A stretch of 64,000 bases of DNA from Phenylobacterium sp. (GTDB taxonomy: Bacteria > Pseudomonadota > Alphaproteobacteria > Caulobacterales > Caulobacteraceae), in assembly GCF_030680185.1 (NCBI RefSeq), contig NZ_JAUXVZ010000034.1, positions 1 to 64,000 of the forward strand. The letters are read 5' to 3'. The stretch's first letter is position 1, and each line of letters begins with the position of its first letter. The notes beneath the pieces were generated by a model that saw only the letters and a list, made by a program, of their open reading frames with translations, was not told the origin of the DNA and did no database searches. Positions 37,702-46,610 of this stretch are shown piece after piece. The translations under genes were made by a program, and so were the position numbers.

Positions 37702-38199
37702 GTGTCCGAGACCCTCGACGCCGTCGATGCCAAGATCCTCGACCTGATCCAGCACGACGCCGGCCTGTCCGTGGCCGAGATCGCCGAGCGTGTCGGCCTG
37801 TCCTCCAGCCCGTGCTGGCGGCGGATCAAGCGGCTGGAGGACGCCGGCGTCATCCAGCGGCGGGTGACCATCCTGGACCGCGAGCGCCTGGGCCTGAACT
37901 TCGAGGTCTATTGCACCGTCAAGCTGTCCCTGCCGACGCGGGACAATCTCGACGCCTTCGAGACCGCCATCGCCAAGCTGCACGAGGTGGTTCAGTGCGC
38001 CACCGTCACCGGCTCGGCCGACTATGAGCTGCGCATCGTCACCCGGGACATGCACGCCTTCGACAACTTCCTCCGCGACCAGATCCTGTCGCTGGGCCTG
38101 GTCTCCAACATCGAAAGCCGCATCGTCATCCGTGCGGTCAAGAACACCACCGCCGCGCCGCTGGGCCTCATCAGCCCCTATGTGAGCGCCCACAGCTAG
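37702..38199 (+). CDS. Lrp/AsnC-family transcriptional regulator
   Basis: A 165-residue regulator: N-terminal HTH (LDAVDAKILDLIQHDAGLSVAEIAERVGLSSSPCWRRIKRLEDAGVI) and C-terminal RAM/AsnC ligand domain (VVQCATVTGSADYELRIVTRDM). It starts at GTG 37702 with GGGAG six bases upstream. It is divergent from the indolepyruvate oxidoreductase gene and so probably controls amino-acid catabolism through that gene. Such proteins form octamers and sense amino acids. Confidence 0.93.
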   Translation: MSETLDAVDAKILDLIQHDAGLSVAEIAERVGLSSSPCWRRIKRLEDAGVIQRRVTILDRERLGLNFEVYCTVKLSLPTRDNLDAFETAIAKLHEVVQCATVTGSADYELRIVTRDMHAFDNFLRDQILSLGLVSNIESRIVIRAVKNTTAAPLGLISPYVSAHS

Positions 38200-38222
38200 T
38201 CGCGAGGCGGGCGCAGGCGACG

Positions 38223-39437
38223 ATGAATGACCGGGTGGCAGTTGTCGGCGGCGGGCCGGCAGGTCTCTTTTCGGGCCTCCTGTTCGCCCGGGCTGGGGTT
38301 CCGGTCACCGTCTTCGAGAAGCACGGCGACTTCCTGCGGGACTTCCGGGGCGACACCGTTCACCCCACCACCCTCGATCTGTTCCGCCAGCTGGGTCTGC
38401 TGGAAGCCGTCCTGGAGATTCCGCACAGCCGGATCGACAGCATGCGGATTCGCATCGCCGGAGAGGTCTTTGCGGTCGCAGATCTGAGCGCCCTCCCCTT
38501 TCGGGAGCGCTACATCGCCATGATGCCGCAGTGGGACTTGCTGAAGTTCCTGGCAGATGAAGGCCGACGCTATCCCGAGTTCGAACTGCGAATGTCGACC
38601 GCCGTCACCGGCGCGACATTCGACGGCGACGGACGGGTGGATGGCGTGACACTGGCCAGCGGCGAGCGGTTCCCGGCGCGCCTGGTCATCGCCGCCGATG
38701 GGCGTCGCTCCGTCATCCGAGACTCCGCCGCCCTGCCGTTGGAGGATCTCTACGCCCCCATAGACGTGCTCTGGTTCCGGCTGGAAAAGGCCGGGGCTGC
38801 CGGGGAAGACCTGACGGCTGTGATCGGCCGCGGCCATTTCGCCGTGCTCATCGACCGGGCGGACTACTTCCAGTGCGCCTATGTCGTGGCCAAGGGCGGC
38901 CGCACCGAAATCGATGACGCCGGGCTTGACGCCTTCAAGGCTGACCTCGCCGACCTGCTGCCCGAACTTGCCCCGTCGGTCGCTCGCATCGCCAGCCTGG
39001 ATGAGGTGAAGACGCTCTCCGTGCGCCTCGATCGGCTGACGACGTGGCATCGCCCCGGGCTGCTGGCCCTGGGCGACGCCGCTCACGCCATGAGTCCGGT
39101 GGGCGGCGTCGGCATCAATTTCGCCGTCCAGGACGCCGTTGTCGCCGCGAACCTGCTCGCCGGTCCCCTCGCCCTGGGGGAAAATCCAGACCCCCTGCTG
39201 CACCGGCTCCAGGCAGATCGCTGGCGCAAGATTGTCCGCATGCAGGCCGTGCAGAAAATCGCCCACGAGCGCCTGCTCGCCCCAGCCTTGGCTGGGGGTG
39301 ATGACCTGCGTGCGCCCCTGCCGCTGCGCGTGCTCAGTCGCCATCGCCGTCTGCGCAGAATGGCCGGCCGGCTCCTGGGTCTTGGCCTCGGCCACGAGAC
39401 GATCACCAGTCCCGATGCAGGCCGACGGCGGCCCTAA
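38223..39437 (+). CDS. FAD-dependent monooxygenase (UbiH/PHBH-type)
   Basis: A 404-residue class A flavin hydroxylase. VAVVGGGPAGLFSGLLFARAG binds the FAD ADP part, VIAADGRRSVIR is the DG motif, and LLALGDAAHAMSPVGGVGINFAVQDA is the GD motif that binds the flavin ribityl. Family members hydroxylate phenols or polyketides; the substrate is unknown. Start ATG 38223. The stop overlaps the convergent DUF6880-like gene by 4 bases. Whether it belongs with the Lrp gene 23 bases upstream as an operon is possible but unproven. Confidence 0.87.
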   Translation: MNDRVAVVGGGPAGLFSGLLFARAGVPVTVFEKHGDFLRDFRGDTVHPTTLDLFRQLGLLEAVLEIPHSRIDSMRIRIAGEVFAVADLSALPFRERYIAMMPQWDLLKFLADEGRRYPEFELRMSTAVTGATFDGDGRVDGVTLASGERFPARLVIAADGRRSVIRDSAALPLEDLYAPIDVLWFRLEKAGAAGEDLTAVIGRGHFAVLIDRADYFQCAYVVAKGGRTEIDDAGLDAFKADLADLLPELAPSVARIASLDEVKTLSVRLDRLTTWHRPGLLALGDAAHAMSPVGGVGINFAVQDAVVAANLLAGPLALGENPDPLLHRLQADRWRKIVRMQAVQKIAHERLLAPALAGGDDLRAPLPLRVLSRHRRLRRMAGRLLGLGLGHETITSPDAGRRRP

Positions 39438-40768
39438 CGCTGCCGCAGGTCTGCCAGGAAGGTTTCGTGGCCAGGAATGTCAGGGTCGCTGAGCCCCACG
39501 GCCAGGACCTCGGCCTCGGCGATCAGTTGCTGGACCTCCTCGGTGAAGCCGGCGCCGAGGCGCAGGAGCGCCATGGCCCGCGCCCGCACCAGCAGCAGGG
39601 CGGCCTGGGGATGGCGGGCGGACAGCCGTTCGGCCCAGGCCGGCAGATCGTTCCAGGACCCGCGCAGCTCAGAGCGCCGCTTCAGGACCAGGGCCGCGGC
39701 CTCCCGATGGGCAGGCCAGTCGATCAGGAAAGCGAGCGCCTTCATGAGATCCCCATGGCCCGCGGCGATCTCGAAGGCGCGATCGAGGGCGACCACGTCC
39801 TCGAAGTCCGCCAGCTTGGCCAGCAGCGCCCGCAGCGCGTCTTCGGACAGGGTGCGCTCGAACAGCCGCCACCGCGCGGCGTCCGCGGCTTCGACATCCC
39901 CCTCGGCCTCCAGCACGGCGATCTCTGCGGCGTACCAGCTCTCTGGCTGCGGCTCGGGCGCAGACGCCTTCGGCGCCGGGCGAGCGCCGGGGCTGGAGGT
40001 TCGCGCCGCCTCCAGGGCCTGTCGGGCCGCTGCGACCTGGCCCGCCTGCGCCAGACGCCGGGCGATCTCTGCGCCGACCTCCGGCTTCTTCTGTTCGGCT
40101 TCGGACAAGGAGAGGATCCAGGCGTCAAGATCGCCCGCCCGGTCGGCCAGCCGACGCACCACCAGGGCCAGTCGCCCGGTCGGCTTCTCCCGCCCTTGGG
40201 TGAGATCGCTCAGCAGGCGCCGCGCCAGCGCCGGGCTGAGCCCTTCCGCCCCCCGACCAACCCACACCGCCCATTCCGACAGCCGGGTGGAGAGGGCCTC
40301 GCCCAGAGTCGGCCCCGCAATCTCCGGACCCAGTTTCGAGGCCAGGGCTGTCAAATCGCCTGAGGCGGAGTCGAAGATGAGCGCCAGTTCGCCCTTGGGG
40401 TCCTGCACCCGGCGGGTAAGGCTGGGATAGAGATCAAACCAGGCCACCAGCCGATCCAGCGCCAGCGCCGGCTCCAGCGCCGCCAGCCGCTCGACGATCA
40501 TACTGTTCAGCGTCCTCAGTTCGGCCAGCAATTCCGGCCGCTTGCGCCACGAGACCCGCGTCCGGCTGACCTCCAGGGCTGTCAGCCGCTTGTCGAGCTC
40601 GAAGGCCAGGTCGGCGGCCCCCACCTCGGCGGCCAGCTCCATGCGCAGGCGGCGCTTCAGGGCCGGGCTGGCGGTCTCCATCAGCAGGGCCGCCAGCCGT
40701 TCGGCGCCAAGGGACGCCAGATTGGCCTCAGAGAGAACCTTTTTCCCGCTCGGGGCGCGACGCACCAT
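39434..40768 (-). CDS. DUF6880-like helical repeat protein
   Basis: A 444-residue, Ala/Leu/Arg-rich, almost entirely helical protein, with no signal peptide or membrane segment. The N-terminus VLSEANLASLGAERLAALL then ASPALKRRLRMELAA matches what I remember of the DUF6880 family. Helix pairs through the rest look like TPR/HEAT-type repeats. There are no catalytic motifs. A scaffold or adaptor role is possible but not shown. Start ATG 40768 (TTG 40771 is adjacent). A 41-residue open frame precedes it by six bases. Confidence 0.6.
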   Translation of the reverse strand: MVRRAPSGKKVLSEANLASLGAERLAALLMETASPALKRRLRMELAAEVGAADLAFELDKRLTALEVSRTRVSWRKRPELLAELRTLNSMIVERLAALEPALALDRLVAWFDLYPSLTRRVQDPKGELALIFDSASGDLTALASKLGPEIAGPTLGEALSTRLSEWAVWVGRGAEGLSPALARRLLSDLTQGREKPTGRLALVVRRLADRAGDLDAWILSLSEAEQKKPEVGAEIARRLAQAGQVAAARQALEAARTSSPGARPAPKASAPEPQPESWYAAEIAVLEAEGDVEAADAARWRLFERTLSEDALRALLAKLADFEDVVALDRAFEIAAGHGDLMKALAFLIDWPAHREAAALVLKRRSELRGSWNDLPAWAERLSARHPQAALLLVRARAMALLRLGAGFTEEVQQLIAEAEVLAVGLSDPDIPGHETFLADLRQR

Positions 40769-40774
40769 CAAGGC

Positions 40775-40900
40775 TCACCGCACGCGGCGAAAACGGACCC
40801 GGTCCGCGCCGGCGATCAGGAAGGCGTCGCCGAAGGTGGGCTCAAACGCGTCAGCCTGTCGGCCCTTCAGCTCGTCCCGCCGCGGATCGTATCTGCCCAT
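40775..40900 (-). CDS. Short open frame preceding the DUF6880-like gene
   Basis: A 41-codon frame (MGRYDPRRDELKGRQADAF..., ending RVRFRRVR) whose stop is six bases before the next gene's ATG. Composition is protein-like with a conserved-looking start, but the ribosome site (AGGCGA) is weak. It could be a small protein or a leader frame coupling translation. Confidence 0.3.
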   Translation of the reverse strand: MGRYDPRRDELKGRQADAFEPTFGDAFLIAGADRVRFRRVR

Positions 40901-40955
40901 TCGCCTACAACGCGCGAAAGCTGCGTGGTTGCAAGACCCGTGAAGCGCCTGACGC

Positions 40956-41474
40956 TCAGGACAGCTCCGCCACGCCCTCCAGGAACCGCGCGATCTGGCG
41001 ATCGCCGTGCAGGCGCACCAGCGGCGTGGCCGGCGCCAGCCGAGCGATGGTCGCCTCCAGCCGCGGGCGGTTCTTGCGGTCGAAGTTCCAGATGTATTTC
41101 AGGAATTCTAGATCCACTCGCTCCGGACAGTCCGGAGCCATGTCCGGCCTCGTCTGGCCTTGGTATCGCAGGGCCCGCCAGATCACCCGCAAGAGCCGCA
41201 GGGCCAGCGGCTGGTCGATCCAGAGAATCAGGTCGGCCTGGGGCAGCCGCAGGTCGAAGGTCTTGGAGTTGTAGATGCCGTCGGTGATCCATCGCCCGCC
41301 AGCCAGGGCCTCGACCACCCGCTGACGGAAGATGGCCGGCTCGGACTCCGTCCAGCCCGCCTCCCAGAACAGCGCGTCCAGATGCACCACCGGCAGGCCG
41401 GTCTTCGCCCCCAGCCGCCGGGCCAGGGTCGACTTACCCGTGCCCGCGCAGCCCAGGATCACGACCCGCTCCAT
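40956..41474 (-). CDS. P-loop kinase-like protein (adenylate-kinase/topology-modulation type)
   Basis: A 172-residue P-loop NTPase. Walker A ILGCAGTGKSTLA is at the N-terminus, followed by LPVVHLDALFWEAGW, which is characteristic of the FlaR/topology modulation subgroup of AAA-type small kinases. The LID/arginine region contains RALRYQGQTRPDM. Substrate unknown. It starts at ATG 41474, just upstream of which is AGGGGG. It is divergent from the phosphotransferase gene. Confidence 0.8.
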   Translation of the reverse strand: MERVVILGCAGTGKSTLARRLGAKTGLPVVHLDALFWEAGWTESEPAIFRQRVVEALAGGRWITDGIYNSKTFDLRLPQADLILWIDQPLALRLLRVIWRALRYQGQTRPDMAPDCPERVDLEFLKYIWNFDRKNRPRLEATIARLAPATPLVRLHGDRQIARFLEGVAELS

Positions 41475-41620
41475 GCCCGCCCCCTGCACTGCGCAATGAC
41501 CACTGCTTAGCCGTCTGACCCGACGCTTCTATGACGAAGCGAAGCGCGTCTGCTCCACAGCCAGCCCGAGCTGTCGTCAGGCCGTCACACCGCGCCCGTA
41601 GCGAACCGCTGGGGGAAGAG

Positions 41621-42715
41621 ATGGACACAGACGGCGGCCCTGCGCGCGAAACGCTGGAGGACCTCCTCGGAGACCGCATCGTCAGCTGGGCTCGGCTGGA
41701 GCCCTGGTCGGTGATGCGCTGCCAGTTGGAGAAGGCGCGTGTCCCGGTGATCGTGAAATGGCGGCGCAGCGGCGCGGTCAGGAGCGATCGGCGGCAGATC
41801 CTTGTGGAGCACGCGTCCCTGATCTTCCTGCAGGATATCGGGGTGACCAGCGCGCCGCGGCTGCTGGCGAGCGACCTGGCCGCCGGCCTGCTGGTCATGG
41901 AGGACCTGGCGCCCCGCCGCGCCCTGGATCAGCAAATCCGCGAGGCTGGCGTCGCAGGGGCTTGGGCGGGGCTCGCCGCCTTCGCCCAGGCCTCAGGCGA
42001 ACTGGCGGCTCGGACCAGCGGACGACGGGCCGAATTCGAGGCCGCGCTGATCCGGAGCGGCGCGCCGCCGACCGACCAGCGGATCGTCGATGCGCGCGCG
42101 GCCCTGGCGATGATGCAGGGGCTCGCAGGGCTCGGCCTGCCGCTTGGCCCTGCTGTCGAGGCCGATCTGGCGACGGCCTTCGCCACCCTGCTGGCGCCCG
42201 GCCCCTTGCAGGTCTTTTCCAATGGAGACTGCGAAGCCAACAACTTCCTGGCGCACGAAGGCGACGGTCGTCTGATCGATTTCGAGGCCGCCGACTTCAG
42301 GCACGCCCTGGTGGATGCGGCGGCCATGCACGTGCCTGGGCCAGCCTGGTTGACGGTGGCAGGGCCGTCCCAGCGGGCGGCGCTCGAACAGATTTACCGG
42401 GCGGCGCTGGCGACAGGGGTGCCGGCCGCCGAGGACGATGACGTCTTTGGCCTCGGCATGGCCGCGGCCTGTCTGACCCGGGCCTGCGAACGGCTCACCC
42501 GGTTCGAACGGCTGGACGCCCGGCCGTGGGGCGACGCCAGCCGGTTGCAGATGGTGGCGGCTCTGGAGGCGGCGGCCGACGCCGCATCCGACCATCGGCG
42601 CCTGCCGCACCTGGCCGGGTGGGCCCGGCGGGCGGCCTCATGGCTTCGCCGCCGGTGGCCTGACGCAGACCAGGACCTGGAGTCGCTGGGGCCCTACGCC
42701 CCCCGCGTCGCCTGA
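41621..42715 (+). CDS. Aminoglycoside-phosphotransferase-fold (APH) protein
   Basis: A 364-residue kinase-fold protein. The loop VFSNGDCEANNFL replaces the canonical HGDxxxxN motif with Asn-Gly-Asp, so the catalytic Asp and metal-binding Asn are kept. RLIDFEAADF supplies the second metal Asp. VIVKW could be the ATP lysine region, and LLVMEDLAPRRAL the hinge. Substrate unknown; no support for antibiotic resistance. The start is ATG 41621 with GGGGGAAGAG just upstream; the frame extends back to 41531 but that part is basic and unlike the fold. Confidence 0.72.
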   Translation: MDTDGGPARETLEDLLGDRIVSWARLEPWSVMRCQLEKARVPVIVKWRRSGAVRSDRRQILVEHASLIFLQDIGVTSAPRLLASDLAAGLLVMEDLAPRRALDQQIREAGVAGAWAGLAAFAQASGELAARTSGRRAEFEAALIRSGAPPTDQRIVDARAALAMMQGLAGLGLPLGPAVEADLATAFATLLAPGPLQVFSNGDCEANNFLAHEGDGRLIDFEAADFRHALVDAAAMHVPGPAWLTVAGPSQRAALEQIYRAALATGVPAAEDDDVFGLGMAAACLTRACERLTRFERLDARPWGDASRLQMVAALEAAADAASDHRRLPHLAGWARRAASWLRRRWPDADQDLESLGPYAPRVA

Positions 42716-42717
42716 GG

Positions 42718-43536
42718 CTAGAGCGGGCGCATGGGCGGGGGCAGGCCGGGGCGTTCGCGGATGGGTTCGTCGGCGGTGAAGGCGCGGCAGCGGTCGTTGA
42801 AACCTCGGGTTCCGAACACATTCACACAGGCGCGGACCTCGCTTGCTACAATCCGGCCCTGCTGCTGGAGCCAGGCGCACTGGGCGGCCGAGCCGATCAG
42901 ATAGGAGGCCACCGGGCTGTCGCCCCCGTCCCGGCGGGGAATGGCGCGCTCGCCGATGCGGGTGTCGGTGAAGGCCGGGGTGAAGACGAAGGGCGAGATC
43001 GAGATGGTGTGGGCGATCTCATGGGCCAGGGTGTTGAGGGCGCAGGACTGGCGGACAAGGTCGCCCGAGGCCCAGTCGGCCAGCACGTCCGGCGGCAGGT
43101 GGATCTCGCCATCCTGGCTGACATAGCCGACGCCGCCGCCGGCCGCGTAGTGGCCGCGGGCGCCTGGGGCATACGGGTCCATCATGACCAGCCGGACCGG
43201 CAGGTAGCGGCCCCGGCCGGTGAGATCGGCCAGAACGGCCTCGGCGGACCGCTCGCCCCGGTCGCGGGAGACGTAGACCGGCTGGTCGTCGGCCGCCGCC
43301 TTCAGAACCGCGGCGAATTCCGGCGTCCGCAGGAGGGCATAGGCCGTGCGCGCCACCTCCAGCAGTTGCGCCTGATGAACGGGCGCGAGGCGTGGGTCGG
43401 CCCTGAGGTCCGAGCCATCGTTCTGCCCCGTAACCTCGCGATAGAGGGAAAGCCCTCCAACGAGAATGGCCAGGGCGGCGACCGCCCACAACAGCCAGGG
43501 CGGCCGGTAGGTCTCGCGATCCGGCTTCAAGCCCAT
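42718..43536 (-). CDS. Membrane-anchored putative zinc metallopeptidase
   Basis: A 272-residue protein with a single N-terminal transmembrane helix (about residues 13-33, PPWLLWAVAALAILVGGLSLY). The periplasmic domain contains the metal-binding HEIAH in LNTLAHEIAHTIS, the HEXXH pattern. A third ligand is not obvious. Cysteines in RQSCALN, AAQCAW, RACVNV and DRCRAF could form disulfides. The start is uncertain: the ATG at 43536 has GGAGG immediately adjacent with no spacer, and a TTG at 43581 is upstream. Protease activity is inferred only from the motif. Confidence 0.65.
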   Translation of the reverse strand: MGLKPDRETYRPPWLLWAVAALAILVGGLSLYREVTGQNDGSDLRADPRLAPVHQAQLLEVARTAYALLRTPEFAAVLKAAADDQPVYVSRDRGERSAEAVLADLTGRGRYLPVRLVMMDPYAPGARGHYAAGGGVGYVSQDGEIHLPPDVLADWASGDLVRQSCALNTLAHEIAHTISISPFVFTPAFTDTRIGERAIPRRDGGDSPVASYLIGSAAQCAWLQQQGRIVASEVRACVNVFGTRGFNDRCRAFTADEPIRERPGLPPPMRPL

Positions 43537-43604
43537 CCTCCAACTGCCCTTGGCGCCGAGACGTTCTATAGTCGCTGGCAAGCACAGCCAAACGGGAGAC
43601 GACC

Positions 43605-44501
43605 GTGACGATCGAACGGGTGATTCAGCAGCGCCGCAAGGATCTGGGCGGCTTCGAGGTGGGACGGGTCCTGCCCTATGGCCCCCGCCGGATGGTCGGG
43701 CCCTTCATCTTCTTCGACCATATGGGGCCGGCGCGGTTCGATCCGGGCTTTCCGGCCAATGTGGACGTGCGGCCCCACCCGCATATCGGGCTATCGACCC
43801 TGTCCTACCTGTTTGACGGCCAGATCACCCATCGCGACAGCGTCGGCGCGATCCAGGAGATCAAGCCCGGCGAGGTCAACTGGATGACGGCCGGCAAGGG
43901 GATCACCCACTCCGAGCGGTTCGAGCATCTGCGGCACGAGGGCGGCAGGATGGACGGCATCCAGGCCTGGATCGCCTTGCCGGAAGCCGATGAGGAGACC
44001 GACCCCGGCTTCGTGCATTTCGGCGCAGACGAGCTGGTCCGCCACGACGAGCCGGGCCTCAGCGCCGTGCTGATCGCCGGGGCGGCGTTTGGCGCCAAGT
44101 CCAAGGTGCCGGTCCACTCACCGCTCTTTTATGTCCATTGGACCCTGCAGCCGGGCGCCCGGGCGCAACTGCCCGCCGAGTATCCCGAGCGGGCGGCCTA
44201 TGTGGCGCGCGGCCAGGTTGAGGTGGAGGGCCAGACCTATAGCGAAGGCCAGATGCTGGTGTTCGAGCCGGGCCAGCCGGTGCTGTTCACGGGCGTCACC
44301 GAGGCCATCGTCATGCTGCTGGGGGGCGAGCCGGTGGGCCAGCGGTTCATCGAATGGAACTTCGTCTCGTCATCCAAGGATCGGATCGAGCAGGCCAAGG
44401 CCGACTGGCGGGCTGGCCGCATGAAGCTGCCCGACGCCGACGACCAGGAGTTCATCCCCCTGCCTGGCGATCCCCCGCCGGAAGCCAACCCGATGTCCTG
44501 A
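43605..44501 (+). CDS. Pirin-family cupin protein
   Basis: A 298-residue bicupin. The metal ligands of the N-terminal cupin are visible: His58 and His60 in RPHPHIGL, and His102 and Glu104 in GKGITHSE. Pirins bind Fe(II) and can act as quercetinases or redox-sensitive regulators; which applies here cannot be told. The start is GTG 43605 with GGGAG upstream. A strong bidirectional hairpin follows. Confidence 0.92.
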   Translation: MTIERVIQQRRKDLGGFEVGRVLPYGPRRMVGPFIFFDHMGPARFDPGFPANVDVRPHPHIGLSTLSYLFDGQITHRDSVGAIQEIKPGEVNWMTAGKGITHSERFEHLRHEGGRMDGIQAWIALPEADEETDPGFVHFGADELVRHDEPGLSAVLIAGAAFGAKSKVPVHSPLFYVHWTLQPGARAQLPAEYPERAAYVARGQVEVEGQTYSEGQMLVFEPGQPVLFTGVTEAIVMLLGGEPVGQRFIEWNFVSSSKDRIEQAKADWRAGRMKLPDADDQEFIPLPGDPPPEANPMS

Positions 44502-44504
44502 ATG

Positions 44505-44536
44505 AAAAGGGCCTGGGCGTTTGCGCGCCCAGGCCC
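44505..44536 (-). terminator. Bidirectional terminator hairpin
   Basis: A perfect 11-bp stem GGGCCTGGGCG / CGCCCAGGCCC with a six-base loop lies between the pirin gene and the convergent SH3-domain gene. On the minus strand it is followed by TTTT, so it mainly ends the SH3-domain gene. No T-run on the plus side. Confidence 0.75.
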
Positions 44537-44561
44537 TGATCTTGTCCGTCAGCCTGAGCGA

Positions 44562-45389
44562 TCAGGCGGAAGTGAGGCGCCAGCCGCCACCGGCCTCGCG
44601 GCAGGCGGTGTAGCGCTCGGTGGTGGCCTGACCCATGCGGGGCTGGATGGTCTGCTGGACGACTTTGCAGTTGGCGTTGGCGTAGCCGCCGCCGCTGGCC
44701 GCGGGCTGCACCACCCATTCGGCCACATAGCCGGTCACATAGCCGTTCTGTTCGACCAGCAGCCAGCGGTCGCCCGCCACCCGACCGGCGACATTGAAGG
44801 TCTGGCCGCCGCGCAGCTGGCCGACCACCGCGCCATTGGCGCTGGGGCTGCCGCGGAGATTCACCGTGCTGGACGTGGTGAACTGGGCGTTGGTGGGCTC
44901 GAACGAGGTGCGCAGGGGCTGCACGCGCCCGTCGAAGCGGAGATTGGCCGCCGAGGTCGCCTGGCCGTAGGACACCCCGCCGCCACCGCCGCCGCCGACA
45001 TTGGCGTTGATGATGTCCACCCGGCCGGTCGTGCCTGTGGTGGGATCGTTCCACGTCTGGCTGCGGTCGGTGTTGAGGGCGGTTTCAACGGCGTTGACGA
45101 CCCGCTGCTGCTCGCTGACCTGCATCCGGCAGCCGACCCAGGAACCGGCCGCGGCGCCAAGGCCCGCGCCCAGCACCGCGCCCAGGGCGCGCTCGTTCTT
45201 GCTGACCTGGCTGCCCAGCAGGGCGCCGGCCACGCCGCCGAGCAGGGCGCCGGTTTCCTGGCGCTGGCCGCTGGCCTCGCAGGCGAAGAAGTTGCCGAGC
45301 GGCGTGCCCGAGGCGGTCTGGGCCGCGGCCAGGGACGGCGCGCCGGAAAGGGCCACGACGGCGGCCATGGAAAGAAGAAGGGGGCGCAT
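44562..45389 (-). CDS. Secreted protein with glycine-zipper and SH3 domain
   Basis: A 275-residue exported protein. The signal peptide ends near APSLAAA. A glycine-zipper block (about residues 46-86, GALLGGVAGALLG then LGAVLGAGLGAAAG) resembles 17-kDa surface antigen-type proteins. A linker with GGGGGGG follows, then an SH3_3 domain (about residues 172-230) with NLRGSPSANGAVVGQLRGGQ and DRWLLVEQNGYVTGYV. The C-terminal tail has two cysteines. It is likely cell-envelope associated and peptidoglycan-interacting; function not known. Confidence 0.8.
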   Translation of the reverse strand: MRPLLLSMAAVVALSGAPSLAAAQTASGTPLGNFFACEASGQRQETGALLGGVAGALLGSQVSKNERALGAVLGAGLGAAAGSWVGCRMQVSEQQRVVNAVETALNTDRSQTWNDPTTGTTGRVDIINANVGGGGGGGVSYGQATSAANLRFDGRVQPLRTSFEPTNAQFTTSSTVNLRGSPSANGAVVGQLRGGQTFNVAGRVAGDRWLLVEQNGYVTGYVAEWVVQPAASGGGYANANCKVVQQTIQPRMGQATTERYTACREAGGGWRLTSA

Positions 45390-45472
45390 GAGAATCTCCT
45401 CAGCTGTTCGCGGTCACCCTAACGCGCCACGGTGACGTTTGCTCCCCTCGGCGTCTCATTCTTGACCAAATA

Positions 45473-45487
45473 TGAGATTCATTCTCA
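45473..45487. promoter_or_regulatory. Fur-box-like palindrome
   Basis: TGAGA-TTCAT-TCTCA, flanked by A/T, lies 84 bases upstream of the SH3-domain gene's start; a similar TCTCATTCTTGA lies 21 bases to the left. On the minus strand it reads TTGAGAATGAATCTCA, like TGAGAAT-rich Fur sites. In the 45390-45644 gap I see no gene. Confidence 0.35.
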
Positions 45488-45644
45488 ATATCGATAACCC
45501 CAGGCGAGACGGATCGCACCGAGGCAGGGAGAGGGTCGATGATGCTGCGCATGGCTGGCGAAGCGATGCTGGTTCGCATGATGCAACTGGATCGGGCGGG
45601 TGGCCGACGGCCTTCGCCCGGCCCCTCGCCCCAGAAGCCGCGGT

Positions 45645-46268
45645 CTAGCCGGGCGCAAGAGCCTTGCGGGTCTGCTCCCAATACTGCGCCCCGGTGATCA
45701 GGGTCACCACGGCGGCCAGCCAGAACAGCGTGTGCGCGACCAGACTGGCCGGTCCCAGCAGTTCCGGCGTCTGAGGCAGGCCAAAGGCGCCCCAGGAGGC
45801 GACGAACAGCTCGGCCCCCAGGGCCGTCATCTGCAACGCCGTCTTCCACTTGGCCAACATGGTCACCGGCAGTTTCACGCCCTTGCCGGCCCCCACCTCG
45901 CGCAGAGCGCTGACGGTGAACTCGCGGAACAGGATCAGGCCGGCCGGCAGCAGCACCAGCGGCTGCGGCCCGAGGGCCATCAGGCCCAGCACCGCGCCGC
46001 AGACCAGCACCTTGTCGCCGATCGGGTCGAGGATCGCCCCCCACACCGTGACCGCATCCATCTTGCGCGCCAGCCAGCCGTCGACCCAGTCGGTGCTGGC
46101 GGCGATGACAAAGGCGATGAAGGCCCAACGCTGCAGGGAGAACTGACCCTCCATGGTCAGCCGCTCGCTGAGCCAGGGTGTTCCCCCCGCCGCCGTGGCC
46201 AGGGCCACGAACATGAACAGGGCCAGGACCAGCCGCAGGGAGGTCAGGATATTGGGCAGGGCTTTCAT
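45645..46268 (-). CDS. pgsA: CDP-diacylglycerol-glycerol-3-phosphate 3-phosphatidyltransferase
   Basis: A 207-residue integral-membrane CDP-alcohol phosphotransferase, committed step to phosphatidylglycerol. The full motif D-x2-D-G-x2-A-R-x8-G-x3-D-x3-D is present (DWVDGWLARKMDAVTVWGAILDPIGD). N-terminal NILTSLRLVLA is typical of PgsA. Several hydrophobic helices. It follows uvrC and a small secreted protein gene on the same strand, and could be co-transcribed with them. Confidence 0.93.
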   Translation of the reverse strand: MKALPNILTSLRLVLALFMFVALATAAGGTPWLSERLTMEGQFSLQRWAFIAFVIAASTDWVDGWLARKMDAVTVWGAILDPIGDKVLVCGAVLGLMALGPQPLVLLPAGLILFREFTVSALREVGAGKGVKLPVTMLAKWKTALQMTALGAELFVASWGAFGLPQTPELLGPASLVAHTLFWLAAVVTLITGAQYWEQTRKALAPG

Positions 46269-46292
46269 CGGGGCCTTCGGTCCTTAAGACGA

Positions 46293-46556
46293 TCAGGTAA
46301 GTTCGACGGCCTTGGTGCGCTTGTCGAAAATGCAGATGCGCTTGTCGTCGCCCTCGCGGAGCACGGCGATCCCATAGGATTCCGAGCCGAAGGGATGCAC
46401 GACCACGTCGGGGCTGCCCATGCCCTGGGCCTGGGCTTGGGCCAGGCATTTGGCGCGGACCTCGGCCCGGAATTCATTCCAGGCGTCGGGAGAACTGGCG
46501 CCGGCCGCAACGGGCACGGCGAGAAGGGCGGCGGCGAGGGTCAGACGAAGCAGCAT
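46293..46556 (-). CDS. Small secreted hypothetical protein
   Basis: An 87-residue protein with a signal peptide (MLLRLTLAAALLAVPVAAGA) and a short mature domain with two cysteines (RAKCLAQ, RICIFDK). ATG 46556 has GGAG eight bases upstream; the frame extends to 46592 but that part is basic. Located between uvrC and pgsA. Function unknown. Confidence 0.7.
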   Translation of the reverse strand: MLLRLTLAAALLAVPVAAGASSPDAWNEFRAEVRAKCLAQAQAQGMGSPDVVVHPFGSESYGIAVLREGDDKRICIFDKRTKAVELT

Positions 46557-46610
46557 GGGACATCTCCGTAGTGTTCGCCGACCATAACGCACGGACCGGC
46601 GATCCGGCGC

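Noticed and set aside
41531..41620. N-terminal extension of the APH-fold protein
   Set aside because: Basic, Pro/Arg-rich and outside the fold; ATG 41621 has a better purine-rich site.
45539..45710. Short plus-strand open frame starting ATGATGCTGCGC
   Set aside because: Ends in low-complexity Pro/Arg and runs into pgsA; no ribosome site or family.
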